DNA from: an uncultured Sphingomonas sp.
Lineage (GTDB): Bacteria; Pseudomonadota; Alphaproteobacteria; Sphingomonadales; Sphingomonadaceae
Assembly (NCBI RefSeq): GCF_913774285.1
Contig: NZ_CAJYHX010000006.1
Coordinates: 1-64,000 of the forward strand
Direction of reading: 5' to 3'
Length of the DNA: 64,000 nucleotides
Part shown: in pieces, positions 36,579 to 44,337 of the stretch
Layout of the letters: each line of letters begins with the position of its first letter
Numbering within the stretch: the first letter of the stretch is position 1
Made by a program: the position numbers and the translations under genes
Notes under the pieces: generated by a model
Databases searched by the model: none
Told to the model about the DNA's origin: nothing
Seen by the model: only the letters and a program-made list of their open reading frames with translations

Positions 36579-36935
36579 ATGGCGCAGTCGATCAAGCTCG
36601 GCGACGACCTGATGAAGATCGTGCGCCGCGAATCCGAATTGCAGAGCCGGTCGCTGGCCGGGCAGATCGCCCATTGGGTCCGGATCGGGCGCGCGATCGA
36701 GAAGTCGGGCAATTTCGACCATGCCCGCATCACCGCAGCCCTTGCCGGCGAGATCGAGACGACCGCGCTCACCGACGAGGAGAAGGACGTCTGGCTCGAC
36801 GGCTTCGTCGACAAGATGGGCCAGGCGAGCCCCGAGGAAGAGGCATTCTACACCCAGCGTCGCCAGCTTGGCCTCGGCGTCGGGCTCGATGAAGGCGGCA
36901 ACCTCGTGCGCGAGAAGGCCGGCCGCAAGGCATGA
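36579..36935 (+). CDS. ParD-like antitoxin
   Basis: A 118-residue protein of the ParD-like family: MAQSIKLGDDLMKIVRRESE is a ribbon-helix-helix start, RSLAGQIAHWVRIGRAIEKS follows, and the C-terminal part (LTDEEKDVWLDGFVDKM ... EEAFYTQRRQLGLGVG) should wrap the toxin. GGAGGT lies 5 bases before ATG 36579. Its stop overlaps the toxin ATG by four bases. Confidence 0.82.
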   Translation: MAQSIKLGDDLMKIVRRESELQSRSLAGQIAHWVRIGRAIEKSGNFDHARITAALAGEIETTALTDEEKDVWLDGFVDKMGQASPEEEAFYTQRRQLGLGVGLDEGGNLVREKAGRKA

Positions 36936-37519
36936 AGCCGACGATGATCGTGCTTGCCGGACCGAACGGCGCCGGCAAGTCGACGCTCTATGCCACGCGC
37001 GTCGCGCCGAGCTTCGCGGGACCGTTCATCAACGCCGACCTGATCCAGCGCGACGAACTGCGCGATCCGTCACCTGCTGCTTCCTATGAAGCCGCGCGGA
37101 TCGCGACGGCGCGGCGTGCCGACCATCTCGCCGGGGCCCGCGACTTCGTCACCGAGACGGTCTTCTCGCACCCGTCAAAGCTCGACCTGATCGACGAAGC
37201 CAAGGCAAGCGGCTTCACCGTGGTGCTGATGCATGTCGGGGTGGAGACGCCAGAACTGTCGGTGGCGCGCGTCGGCGCCCGGGTCGAGGAAGGCGGGCAT
37301 GTCGTCCCCGACGACAAAATCCGCGCGCGCTATGCCCGTGGCGCGCCGCTGATACGAGCCGCTGCGCTCAAAACCGATCGCGCGATGGTGTTCGACAATT
37401 CGACGCTCAACCGGCCGCCCCGCCACTGCCTGACCTTCGCGAACGGACGGCTGGTCTTCGCCCTCCCCCAGCTGCCTGCCTGGGTCCGCGCGGTGTACGC
37501 GGCGGACCTCCAACTCTAG
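36932..37519 (+). CDS. Zeta-type toxin (P-loop kinase)
   Basis: A 195-residue zeta toxin that phosphorylates UDP-N-acetyl sugars in known members. Walker A GPNGAGKST at residues 10-18, then NADLIQRDEL with the catalytic Asp, FVTETVFSHPSKLDLI and the Arg-rich segment IRARYARGAPLI. Coupled to the antitoxin. Convergent with the broken DUF2285 gene, overlapping by four bases. Confidence 0.87.
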   Translation: MKPTMIVLAGPNGAGKSTLYATRVAPSFAGPFINADLIQRDELRDPSPAASYEAARIATARRADHLAGARDFVTETVFSHPSKLDLIDEAKASGFTVVLMHVGVETPELSVARVGARVEEGGHVVPDDKIRARYARGAPLIRAAALKTDRAMVFDNSTLNRPPRHCLTFANGRLVFALPQLPAWVRAVYAADLQL

Positions 37520-38347
37520 CGCGCGCCACCAACCCGATCGTCCCGCGAACCAGCGCCGGTGCCGAGCAGCGTGCGCCAGCTGCCGGCAGCCATGCGCGCT
37601 GCCTCGTCGGCGCGCCGACGGACGCGCGACAGCAGGAAGTCGGACCGGCCCTTCCATTCCTCGCGGACGAGGGTCTCGCCGTAGAGCGCCGACGCCATCT
37701 CTCGATAGGTGGCACCCGCCGCCACCGCGTCGCCGACGCGGAGCGCCTCGATCCTCCGCTCGATCCCCGGTTCGGGCGGGTGGAGTTTCGGAGAGAAGCG
37801 GCCGGTGCGCCACAGCTCCAGCATGCGCCGGAGCGTCAGGACATGGGCATCGACCCGTGTCATCCCCGACAGAAGATAGTCGAGCCGCGCAGGTCCTTCC
37901 TCGACCAGTGACCCGCCGACCACGTCCAGCCGGATCCGGTGCCATCCGTCGGAAAGCGCGACATGCTCGCGGCCACCGCCGCGGACGATCGTCGCCCACC
38001 TCAGCAGACGGGCTAGGTCGATGCCATCGGGGTCCGTCGCCGCGGTCGGCGAGACGCGGACTTCGAGCACGAAGGGATCGAGGTCCGCGTGCCAGAGCAG
38101 GCGCGCCGCGGGTGCAGGCCGCCCCGGATCCTCGGCAAAAGCAGAGCCCGAAAGCCCGGGCGTCCGCCTCCGGCACCAGAGACTGATCCGCGACTGCACC
38201 AAGGCGCCCGAGCCGGGCAGCCATCGCCGCATAGCCGGGATCGCGGCGCAACCACTCCCAGGCGAGACCGGCGCGATCGATGCCGGCCAGTGCGCGGTAC
38301 GGCGCGTCGTCGCGCCAGTCGGGTCGCGGGTCAGCCGCCGGCCCCAT
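37516..38347 (-). pseudogene. DUF6499/DUF2285 regulator gene with a frameshift
   Basis: The N-terminal DUF6499 part reads PDWRDDAPYRALAGIDRAGL-AWEWLRRDPGYA and stops making sense after AFGLCF; the neighbouring frame continues with AEDPGRPAPAARLLWHADLD and the DUF2285 region (HVALSDGWHRIRLDVVGGS, LTLRRMLELWRTGRF). Removing one base from the AAAA run at 38137-38140 joins the frames into one protein of about 276 residues. Such proteins are putative regulators in integrative elements. A sequencing error cannot be excluded. Confidence 0.75.
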
Positions 38348-38555
38348 GGCTGGTACGCAGGACAAATACCGAGCCTGTCAAATGGCTTGCAGGCCACTTC
38401 CCCCAAGATAATTTGCGCAGTGCACCAAATGCTAGTATCGATTGCACTTCGATCGGGTCGCGATGCCGACGGGAAAGCGGCGGTCGCGGTGCCGGCTTGG
38501 ACAAGGCATCGGCGCAGCGGCCTGGGGCGCGTCCAGCATCGGGTGGGTACGCCCC

Positions 38556-39299
38556 ATGGTCATCGCAACCGCGCAGCATTTCGGCCAGGCCGTCCTGGCG
38601 GCCACGACGCTCAATGAACTGAACAACCTCCTCCACGCGATCACGCGCGAGATGGGCTTCCAGTATTTTGCCCTGTCGCACCATGTCGACGTGCCGCGGG
38701 CGCCGCAGCCTGTGCTCCGGCTGCATAACTATCCCCCCGAGTGGGAAGCCTATTATGATGCCGAGCGCTTCGGCCCCTCGGACCCGGTGCACCGGGCCAG
38801 CCACCTCACCAGCGCCGGGTTCTGCTGGTCGATGCTTTCGCAGCTGCTGTCGCTGACCAACCGCGACGAGGATTTCCTCGCCAGGTCTAGGAAGATCGGG
38901 CTGATCGACGGCATCACCATTCCGGCGCATCTCCCCGGCGAGGCGGCCGGCTCCTGCTCGTTTGCGGTGAGCTGGGGCAGCACCCCCCGCCCCGAATGGC
39001 TGCCGCTCCTCCAGTTCGTCGGGACCACGGCGTTCGAGAGTGCCAGGCGGCTGGTCGGCATGCGGCGGGCGCAGGTAGACCGGCCGCGGCTCAGCGACCG
39101 ACAGCGCGACTGCCTCTACTGGGCAGCGCAGGGCAAGTCCGACTGGGCAATTGCGAAGATCCTGGGCATCAGTCATGAAACGGCGATCCAGCACCTGAAG
39201 GAAGCGCGCGGCCGTTACGGGGTGGGCAACCGGACCCAGCTCGCGATCCACGCAATCTTCGATGGAGCGCTAAGCTTCACCGACGCGCTGCGGCGTTGA
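38556..39299 (+). CDS. LuxR-type quorum-sensing regulator
   Basis: A 247-residue acyl-homoserine-lactone receptor. Autoinducer-binding domain with the conserved Trp, Tyr, Asp-Pro and Trp (PPEWEAYYDAERFGPSDP ... FCWSML), then a GerE-type HTH (LSDRQRDCLYWAAQGKSDWA, ILGISHETAIQHLKEARGRY). ATG 38556 gives the usual length and follows GGGTGGG; the frame is open further upstream. Lies immediately before luxI and next to element genes, so it probably controls transfer or cargo. Confidence 0.92.
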   Translation: MVIATAQHFGQAVLAATTLNELNNLLHAITREMGFQYFALSHHVDVPRAPQPVLRLHNYPPEWEAYYDAERFGPSDPVHRASHLTSAGFCWSMLSQLLSLTNRDEDFLARSRKIGLIDGITIPAHLPGEAAGSCSFAVSWGSTPRPEWLPLLQFVGTTAFESARRLVGMRRAQVDRPRLSDRQRDCLYWAAQGKSDWAIAKILGISHETAIQHLKEARGRYGVGNRTQLAIHAIFDGALSFTDALRR

Positions 39300-39302
39300 A
39301 AC

Positions 39303-39318
39303 TCCCCAGCTCTGGGGA
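39303..39318 (+). promoter_or_regulatory. lux-box-like palindrome
   Basis: TCCCCAG-CT-CTGGGGA, a perfect 16-bp palindrome three bases after the luxR stop and 59 bases before the luxI ATG, the expected place for LuxR binding. As RNA it could also form a small hairpin. Confidence 0.6.
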
Positions 39319-39376
39319 ATAGCGGCCGACCGAGCCGGGGCGGACGATCGGGCTTCCACAACGAGGGAAGCCGATC

Positions 39377-39985
39377 ATGCAGTTCATTCAGGGCGATGGC
39401 GCCTCCGCGGGCGATGCGGCGATGCGCGCGATGTTCGAGGCGCGGAAGCGGGTATTCGTCGACCTGCTCGGCTGGGACCTGCCGGTCCTGGGCGATCGCT
39501 ATGAGGTGGACCAGTTCGACGACATCCATGCCCGCTACCTGATCCTCACCGACGGCGAGGGGCAGCATCTGGCCTCCGCCCGCCTGCTGCCGACCGAACG
39601 CCCGCATCTGCTCGGCCGCTTGTTCGCCGCGCTGTGCGACGTGCCGCCGTCCACCGGCCCCAGCACCTGGGAGATCACCCGCTTCTGCCTCGACCGGCGC
39701 CTGCGCGCGGGCGAGCGGCGCAGGTGGCGCGACGTTCTGGTCCACGGCATCGCCCGCTACGCGCTGGACCACGGGATAAGCCGCTACGTCGGCGTCGCCG
39801 AACCGGCCTGGCGCGAGCAGATCCTCGCCTTTGGATGGGAAGCGCACGCGCTCGGGCCAGTCGGCACGGTCGGCGGCATGCGCCTCGGCGCGCTGCAGAT
39901 CGAGATCCGCCCCGACACGCCGGCGCTGCTTGCGGCCAGCGGCATCCAGCCGCAGGTCCCACTCGCCCAAGCGAAGGCGGCATGA
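39377..39985 (+). CDS. Acyl-homoserine-lactone synthase (LuxI family)
   Basis: A 202-residue autoinducer synthase using S-adenosylmethionine and an acyl carrier. Conserved positions are present: ARKRVFVDLLGWDLP, YEVDQFDDIHARYLIL, HLASARLLPTE, and WEITRFCLDRRL. GAGGGAA lies upstream of the ATG. Acyl specificity cannot be read. Its stop overlaps an 11-codon ORF, which overlaps the GntR gene. Confidence 0.93.
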   Translation: MQFIQGDGASAGDAAMRAMFEARKRVFVDLLGWDLPVLGDRYEVDQFDDIHARYLILTDGEGQHLASARLLPTERPHLLGRLFAALCDVPPSTGPSTWEITRFCLDRRLRAGERRRWRDVLVHGIARYALDHGISRYVGVAEPAWREQILAFGWEAHALGPVGTVGGMRLGALQIEIRPDTPALLAASGIQPQVPLAQAKAA

Positions 39986-40017
39986 TCGCGCTCCGGCCAC
40001 GGGAACTGGCCCGATGA
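39982..40017 (+). CDS. 11-codon ORF linking luxI and gntR
   Basis: ATG overlaps the luxI stop (ATGA), and its own TGA overlaps the GntR ATG (ATGA). Encodes MIALRPRELAR. It could carry ribosomes from luxI to gntR by re-initiation. It may also be fortuitous. Confidence 0.35.
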   Translation: MIALRPRELAR

Positions 40018-40616
40018 GCCCCGGTGCCACGTTCGAGCGGGTCTATGGTGCGATCAAGCAGATGCTGCTCGACGGCGAGCTGCCGCCCGGTGCCCCGATC
40101 GAGCCTGCCATGATCGGCCGCGAGATTGCCGCAAGCATCACGCCGGTGCGCGATGCGCTCCACCGGCTGACCGGCGAGCGGCTGGTCGAGGCGCCCAACC
40201 ATAATGGCTTCCGTGTGCCGCTGCTCTCCGAAGCAGCGCTGCGCGATCTTTACCAGTGGAATGGGCGGGTGCTCGGCCTGGCTGCGCAAAAGGTTCAGCC
40301 CGCATCCGACACCCACCTCCAGCATTCCGGCAGCATCGAGGAGATCACCGCCACGCTCTTCCTCCGCGTCGCGCAGGCAACCGAAAGCGCCGAGCTTGTC
40401 GCCACCGTCCGGTCGCTCAACGATCGACTCATGGTGGTGCGGCGCGCGGAGGTCGCTACCCTGCCCGCCATCGCAGACGAAATCGCGGGCCTGGAATCCG
40501 TCATCGACGCTGGTGACCGGGTCGCATTGGCGGCTGCGCTGACGCGCTATCATCGCCGCAGGATTGCGGCGGTGACGGGCACCGTCGGGCATCTGATGCG
40601 CCCCATCCGAAGATAG
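40014..40616 (+). CDS. GntR-family transcriptional regulator
   Basis: A 200-residue regulator: N-terminal winged HTH (VYGAIKQMLLDGELPPGAPI ... REIAASITPVRDALHRLTGE ... NGFRVP) and a shortened FCD-like helical effector domain (about 120 residues; typical FCD domains are similar or slightly longer). Probably co-transcribed with luxI via the 11-codon ORF. Effector unknown. Confidence 0.87.
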   Translation: MSPGATFERVYGAIKQMLLDGELPPGAPIEPAMIGREIAASITPVRDALHRLTGERLVEAPNHNGFRVPLLSEAALRDLYQWNGRVLGLAAQKVQPASDTHLQHSGSIEEITATLFLRVAQATESAELVATVRSLNDRLMVVRRAEVATLPAIADEIAGLESVIDAGDRVALAAALTRYHRRRIAAVTGTVGHLMRPIRR

Positions 40617-40643
40617 ACGCGCCGCGCCCTCTCAACGCAAGCG

Positions 40644-41567
40644 TCAGGCGGCGGCGCTGCGCTCCAAGGCCGCGATCCGCTCCTCGCAGATCACCTGGAC
40701 GGCACGACCCAGCACCTCGACGCGCTCCCCGAGCCAGGCAAGCTCTTCGTCGCTGATCCGATAGTGCTTGGAATAGCGCGCCTTCACATAGGCTTCCTTG
40801 AGCTTCTCGAAGCGACCGCGATCGGCACGGCTGTCGCGCGGCCATGCATCGACGAGGCGCGGATCGATCCGCTCGGCCTGGGTGCGCAGGAAGCCGAGAT
40901 TGTGAACGTGCGGCGTATAGAAGGTGCAGACGAGCAGAACGCAGTGATATAGCCGCTCTGCCGTCTGATGCATCAGGAAGGCGGCATCCTTCAGTCTGCC
41001 CTGCGCTTGGCTGAACTGCGCCGTTTCCAACATGCCAGCCGCGGCGGGAAACCACTCCCCGAAATACTCGCGCGCCATCGCCAGCGCCTGCTGCGGCGTC
41101 TTGGGCTTGGGCTCGTGCAGCCCGGTGCTGTCGCTCTGGTAGAGCGCGATGCCGTCGCGGGCGACATCCATGAAGAAATAGCGGCCATGGGCGAGGCCGT
41201 CATTCACTTCCTGCAGCGTGTGGACGATGAAGTTGACCGGGGTGCGCAGGGTCCGGGTAACGGCGAGTTCGCGGTTGAGCCGTTCCTCGGCATTGGCCCA
41301 GAACTCGACGCGGTCGGTCAGCTTGTCGTGATTGACGATGACCAGCAGGTCGAAGTCGGACTGGTAGCCCTTGGCGGTGTGCGGCTCATCGACCCAGCCG
41401 CCGCGCGCATAGCTGCCATAGAGGATGACCGTGAGGATGCGCGCGTGGCGCTTCCAGTCGACCGTCGCGGTGGCGGTCGCGTCGCCGAATTCCTCGAACA
41501 GGATCTGCACCACGCGCTCGAGCTCGCGTTGCTTCGCCGCCGGCAGGTGATCGAGATCGGTGCGCAT
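40644..41567 (-). CDS. Nucleotidyltransferase-HEPN fusion protein
   Basis: A 307-residue protein. N-terminal minimal nucleotidyltransferase with GSYARGG and YQSDFDLLVIV (GSx10-20DxD pattern) and C-terminal HEPN domain (AAFLMHQTAERLYHCVLLVC ... HNLGFLRTQAERID). Separate MNT and HEPN proteins form toxin-antitoxin pairs; here they are fused, as in some known families, so the role is uncertain. ATG 41567 overlaps the stop of the sigma-like gene (TGATG). Confidence 0.85.
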   Translation of the reverse strand: MRTDLDHLPAAKQRELERVVQILFEEFGDATATATVDWKRHARILTVILYGSYARGGWVDEPHTAKGYQSDFDLLVIVNHDKLTDRVEFWANAEERLNRELAVTRTLRTPVNFIVHTLQEVNDGLAHGRYFFMDVARDGIALYQSDSTGLHEPKPKTPQQALAMAREYFGEWFPAAAGMLETAQFSQAQGRLKDAAFLMHQTAERLYHCVLLVCTFYTPHVHNLGFLRTQAERIDPRLVDAWPRDSRADRGRFEKLKEAYVKARYSKHYRISDEELAWLGERVEVLGRAVQVICEERIAALERSAAA

Positions 41568-41860
41568 CAGCCAGACCCTAGCCAGCGTGCCAGGCGATGC
41601 AACAGCGCGCGACGCGCTTTGCCGCCGAAACCAACGGGATCGCGCAGATATCGTGCATCGCGAAGGGATCGATCGACCGCGACGATGGCTTCCCCGAGGA
41701 GGTGCTCGACCTGCGCCGCACTGATGCCGAGCCGCGCGCTGACCTCCGGATAGGCGAGCCCCTCCACGGCGCAAAGCTGGAACACCGCGCGCTGGTCCTC
41801 GGGTAAAGCGGCGACCGCGCGCTGCATCGCTGCTCTTTTCTCCTGCCGGTCGATGGACAT
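41567..41860 (-). CDS. Sigma-70 region 4-only protein
   Basis: A 97-residue protein consisting of a sigma region-4 like HTH (ALPEDQRAVFQLCAVEGLAY-PEVSARLGISAAQVEHLLGEAI) with no region 2, so it cannot melt promoters alone. AGGA lies 8 bases upstream. Co-transcribed with the nucleotidyltransferase-HEPN gene, for which it may act as regulator. Confidence 0.75.
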   Translation of the reverse strand: MSIDRQEKRAAMQRAVAALPEDQRAVFQLCAVEGLAYPEVSARLGISAAQVEHLLGEAIVAVDRSLRDARYLRDPVGFGGKARRALLHRLARWLGSG

Positions 41861-42275
41861 GATCCTGCTCCGCTGCGCCGACCCGACGGGGCCGGTCGGC
41901 GGCGCGACCAGCGGGCGCGATCCAGCGGTGGCCCGCACCGCAGGGCGAAGCGCCAGCGAAGCACCCGGCCTCGGCCGGGTTGCGGGACGCCCGCGCCGCG
42001 CCCGACATGCGGCGTCCGGCCCCGAGGGCGGCGGACGGCCAGGCAAATCAGTCGCTTGCCGGGAGAGTTGCACAGCCGCGCGAAGTACCGCAGACTGCAC
42101 ACGCAGCGCGGTCCAGGCCGGCAGCCCGCTGTGGAGTTCGACCGCCAGGCATCACACGCATTCGACCAGCGCGGTCGGCTGTATCCCCGAGGCATCTGCC
42201 CGGCACGAGATGGGTTCTCGTGCGATCCCCTTCCCCTGCCCGCGCCCTGCGCGGCGGCTTCGCCTAGGCCTGCGC
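41861..42275. other. Gene-free stretch before the FecI gene
   Basis: 415 bases without a convincing gene. It contains the divergent promoters of the sigma-like gene and the ECF sigma gene; no consensus identified. Confidence 0.45.
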
Positions 42276-42809
42276 ATGCGGCGACCGGAGCAGGATCCTC
42301 GCGCGGCGCCCCACGGGGACGGCCATGCCGAGCTGCGCATCGACGCGCTCTACCGCGAGCAGGCACCGCGCTTGCGGCGTTGGCTCGATGCACGCCTGCG
42401 CTCGAGCGAGGACGCCCATGATGTCGTGCAGGATGCCTTTGCCCGGCTGCTCGGGTCGGGCGCCCGCGAGGGGCTGCGCCAGCCTGAGGCATTCCTCAAC
42501 CGGATCGTGCGCAACCTGCTGATCGACCGGTCACGGCGGATTGCGAACCGCATGGCGCATGTGCCGATCGACGCGGCGAACGAACCCGAGACGCGTGCTA
42601 CCCAGGAGGATGCGATCCAGCTCGACCAGATGCGCATACGCTACCGGGCGGCGGTGGACGCGCTGCCGCCGCGGACGCGCGAGGTGTTCCTGCTCCACCG
42701 AATGGAGGGGCTCGGCTACAAGGACATCGCGACTCAGCTCGGCATCAGCATCCGCACCGTCGAATGGCATGTCGGCGAGGCGCTGGTGCGGATCGGCAAG
42801 GAGCTGTGA
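42276..42809 (+). CDS. FecI-type ECF sigma factor
   Basis: A 177-residue ECF sigma. Region 2 (IDALYREQAPRLRRWLDARL ... SEDAHDVVQDAFARLL) and region 4 (LPPRTREVFLLHRMEGLGYK-DIATQLGISIRTVEWHVGEAL) are intact. Followed after 2 bases by FecR and then the lasso genes, so it probably drives the TonB receptor/isopeptidase operon. The start may be further upstream; ATG 42276 gives the usual length. Confidence 0.92.
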   Translation: MRRPEQDPRAAPHGDGHAELRIDALYREQAPRLRRWLDARLRSSEDAHDVVQDAFARLLGSGAREGLRQPEAFLNRIVRNLLIDRSRRIANRMAHVPIDAANEPETRATQEDAIQLDQMRIRYRAAVDALPPRTREVFLLHRMEGLGYKDIATQLGISIRTVEWHVGEALVRIGKEL

Positions 42810-42811
42810 CA

Positions 42812-43882
42812 ATGACCAACGCCGAAGAACCCACCGAGGGTGCCGCCGAGGCGCTGGCCCGCGAGGCCGCACATCGGTTCGCCAGGACGCGCGGCCCGGA
42901 CGCCGAGGTGCACCGGGCGGAACTGGAGGCCTGGCTGGCGGAGGCGCCGGAACACCGTGCTGCATATAATCGCGCCGCCGAGATCTTCGCGATGGGAAAG
43001 CTGCTCTCCGAGCCGGATGCGCCTCCATCCTTGGCCGCGCCTGAACCGAAGCGAGGGCGCAAGGTCCTTGTCGCAATGCTGACCACCATCACCGCCTGCG
43101 CGATCGGCGTCGGCGGCTGGATCACCTATCAGTCCTCCGCGCCCACGTCCGATCGGCCGGCCGCACTGGCAGACACGACGGACAACCGAACACTGTCGAC
43201 CAGCACCGCCCCACAGACCGTCCAACTAGCCGATGGCTCGACCGTGACGCTTGCAGTCGACACAATGGTCGGGGTCGAGATCGCGACCGGCGTGCGTCAG
43301 CTGCGCTTGCTCCGGGGCAAGGCACGGTTCGAGGTCGCGCACGAACGCCGGCCCTTCATCGTCCTGGCTGGCGGCGGCAGCGTGACCGCGCGCGGCACGA
43401 TCTTCGAGGTTGCGTTGGCACCTGCCGGCAGGGTCGAGGTCCGGCTGCTCCGCGGCGCAGTGGACGTGGCGATGCCGCGTGGCACCGCCAAGGCGACGCC
43501 GGCGATCCGCAGGCTGGCACCGGGCCAGGAGGTCACGTACTCGGCCGAGCCAGAACATCCCGCAGCGCGCGTAACCTCGGCAGGTGCCGCAGGCTTGCAG
43601 AGCGACACGCCGCAATCGTTCGAAGCGGTGCCCGTCCAGGAACTCATCGCATTGGCGAACCGCACCACGAGCCGGCCGATCCGCCTCGCAGAGCCGTCCC
43701 TGGGCGCGCGGCGCGTGTCGGGATGGTTCCGTGTCGACGACACACTGCTCCTGGCACGCCGGCTGGGCGCCTTGTTGTGCAGCGACGTCGACCTGCGCGA
43801 CGCGCACCAGATCGTGGTAGTGCCGCAGGAAGGACACGGAAGCTGTGCAACCAGGGAGGCACAGAAACAGGCCGCGCTTTGA
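42812..43882 (+). CDS. FecR-type anti-sigma / signal transducer
   Basis: A 356-residue inner-membrane regulator. N-terminal FecR cytosolic domain (DUF4880-like EVHRAELEAWLAEAPEHRAAYNRA), one membrane segment (VLVAMLTTITACAIGVGGWI, about residues 85-105) and the periplasmic FecR domain (LADGSTVTLAVDT ... GKARFEVAHERRPFIV ... GTIFEV) with an STN-like C-terminus. It should relay occupancy of the STN-domain TonB receptor to the sigma factor. AAGGAG lies 9 bases before the ATG. Confidence 0.92.
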   Translation: MTNAEEPTEGAAEALAREAAHRFARTRGPDAEVHRAELEAWLAEAPEHRAAYNRAAEIFAMGKLLSEPDAPPSLAAPEPKRGRKVLVAMLTTITACAIGVGGWITYQSSAPTSDRPAALADTTDNRTLSTSTAPQTVQLADGSTVTLAVDTMVGVEIATGVRQLRLLRGKARFEVAHERRPFIVLAGGGSVTARGTIFEVALAPAGRVEVRLLRGAVDVAMPRGTAKATPAIRRLAPGQEVTYSAEPEHPAARVTSAGAAGLQSDTPQSFEAVPVQELIALANRTTSRPIRLAEPSLGARRVSGWFRVDDTLLLARRLGALLCSDVDLRDAHQIVVVPQEGHGSCATREAQKQAAL

Positions 43883-44072
43883 ACCGTGCCCGATCGAACG
43901 GAGACCGCACAGGGAGCGACGAAGCCGGGCGGGGAAAGCATGCGCCTGGTGGGCATGCGCCACCACCTTTAGCCGCGAGGCCTGGACATAGTGGTGGCCA
44001 CCCGGCCGCTGGCGATGGTCGGCCAAGCCAGTTGCCAAAAGGTTTATCGCAAAGCCTGCGCAAACATTCGAA

Positions 44073-44089
44073 TTATAATCAGATTATAA
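44073..44089 (+). promoter_or_regulatory. AT-rich perfect palindrome upstream of lasso precursor A1
   Basis: TTATAATC-A-GATTATAA, two perfect 8-bp arms around one base, 75 bases before the A1 ATG, in a locally AT-rich stretch in an otherwise GC-rich region. It contains a TATAAT (44074-44079) that could be a -10 hexamer, so a dimeric repressor bound here would block the promoter. No clear -35 at 17 bases. Confidence 0.55.
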
Positions 44090-44164
44090 GCTTCTCATAA
44101 CCAGCGGGCCGGCTACCTTCGACCGGGTCATGGCCATGACATTTCCCACGATTGGAGAAGTGCC

Positions 44165-44284
44165 ATGAACACCGAACAGACCATCGAACTGGGCGTCGCC
44201 AGCGTCGACACCAAGGGCGGCACGATCGGCTTCGCCGATGTCGAAGCGACCCTGCAGCAGAATGTCGGCCTCAGCGACGACTGA
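44165..44284 (+). CDS. Lasso peptide precursor A1
   Basis: A 39-residue precursor. Leader residues 1-17 (MNTEQTIELGVASVDTK) have the conserved Thr at -2. The core, residues 18-39, begins GGTIGFAD and ends NVGLSDD. Gly18 is core position 1 and Asp25 is position 8, so an eight-residue Gly-Asp macrolactam ring is predicted, leaving a 14-residue tail; a large residue in the tail (Gln/Asn region) should hold the thread. The ending GLSDD resembles what I recall of sphingonodin-type peptides. GGAG lies 7 bases upstream. Followed by a strong hairpin and the B gene. Confidence 0.9.
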   Translation: MNTEQTIELGVASVDTKGGTIGFADVEATLQQNVGLSDD

Positions 44285-44291
44285 TCGACCC

Positions 44292-44317
44292 GGGCGCGCG
44301 TCTTCGGGCGCGCGCCC
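44292..44317 (+). terminator. UUCG-loop hairpin between A1 and B
   Basis: GGGCGCGCGTC / GGCGCGCGCCC, an 11-bp stem closed by a C(UUCG)G tetraloop, 8 bases after the A1 stop. No T-tract, so it is more likely a partial terminator or mRNA stabilizer that raises precursor over enzyme expression, as described for other lasso operons. Confidence 0.7.
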
Positions 44318-44337
44318 TATCGGTGAGGGATCCCGAC

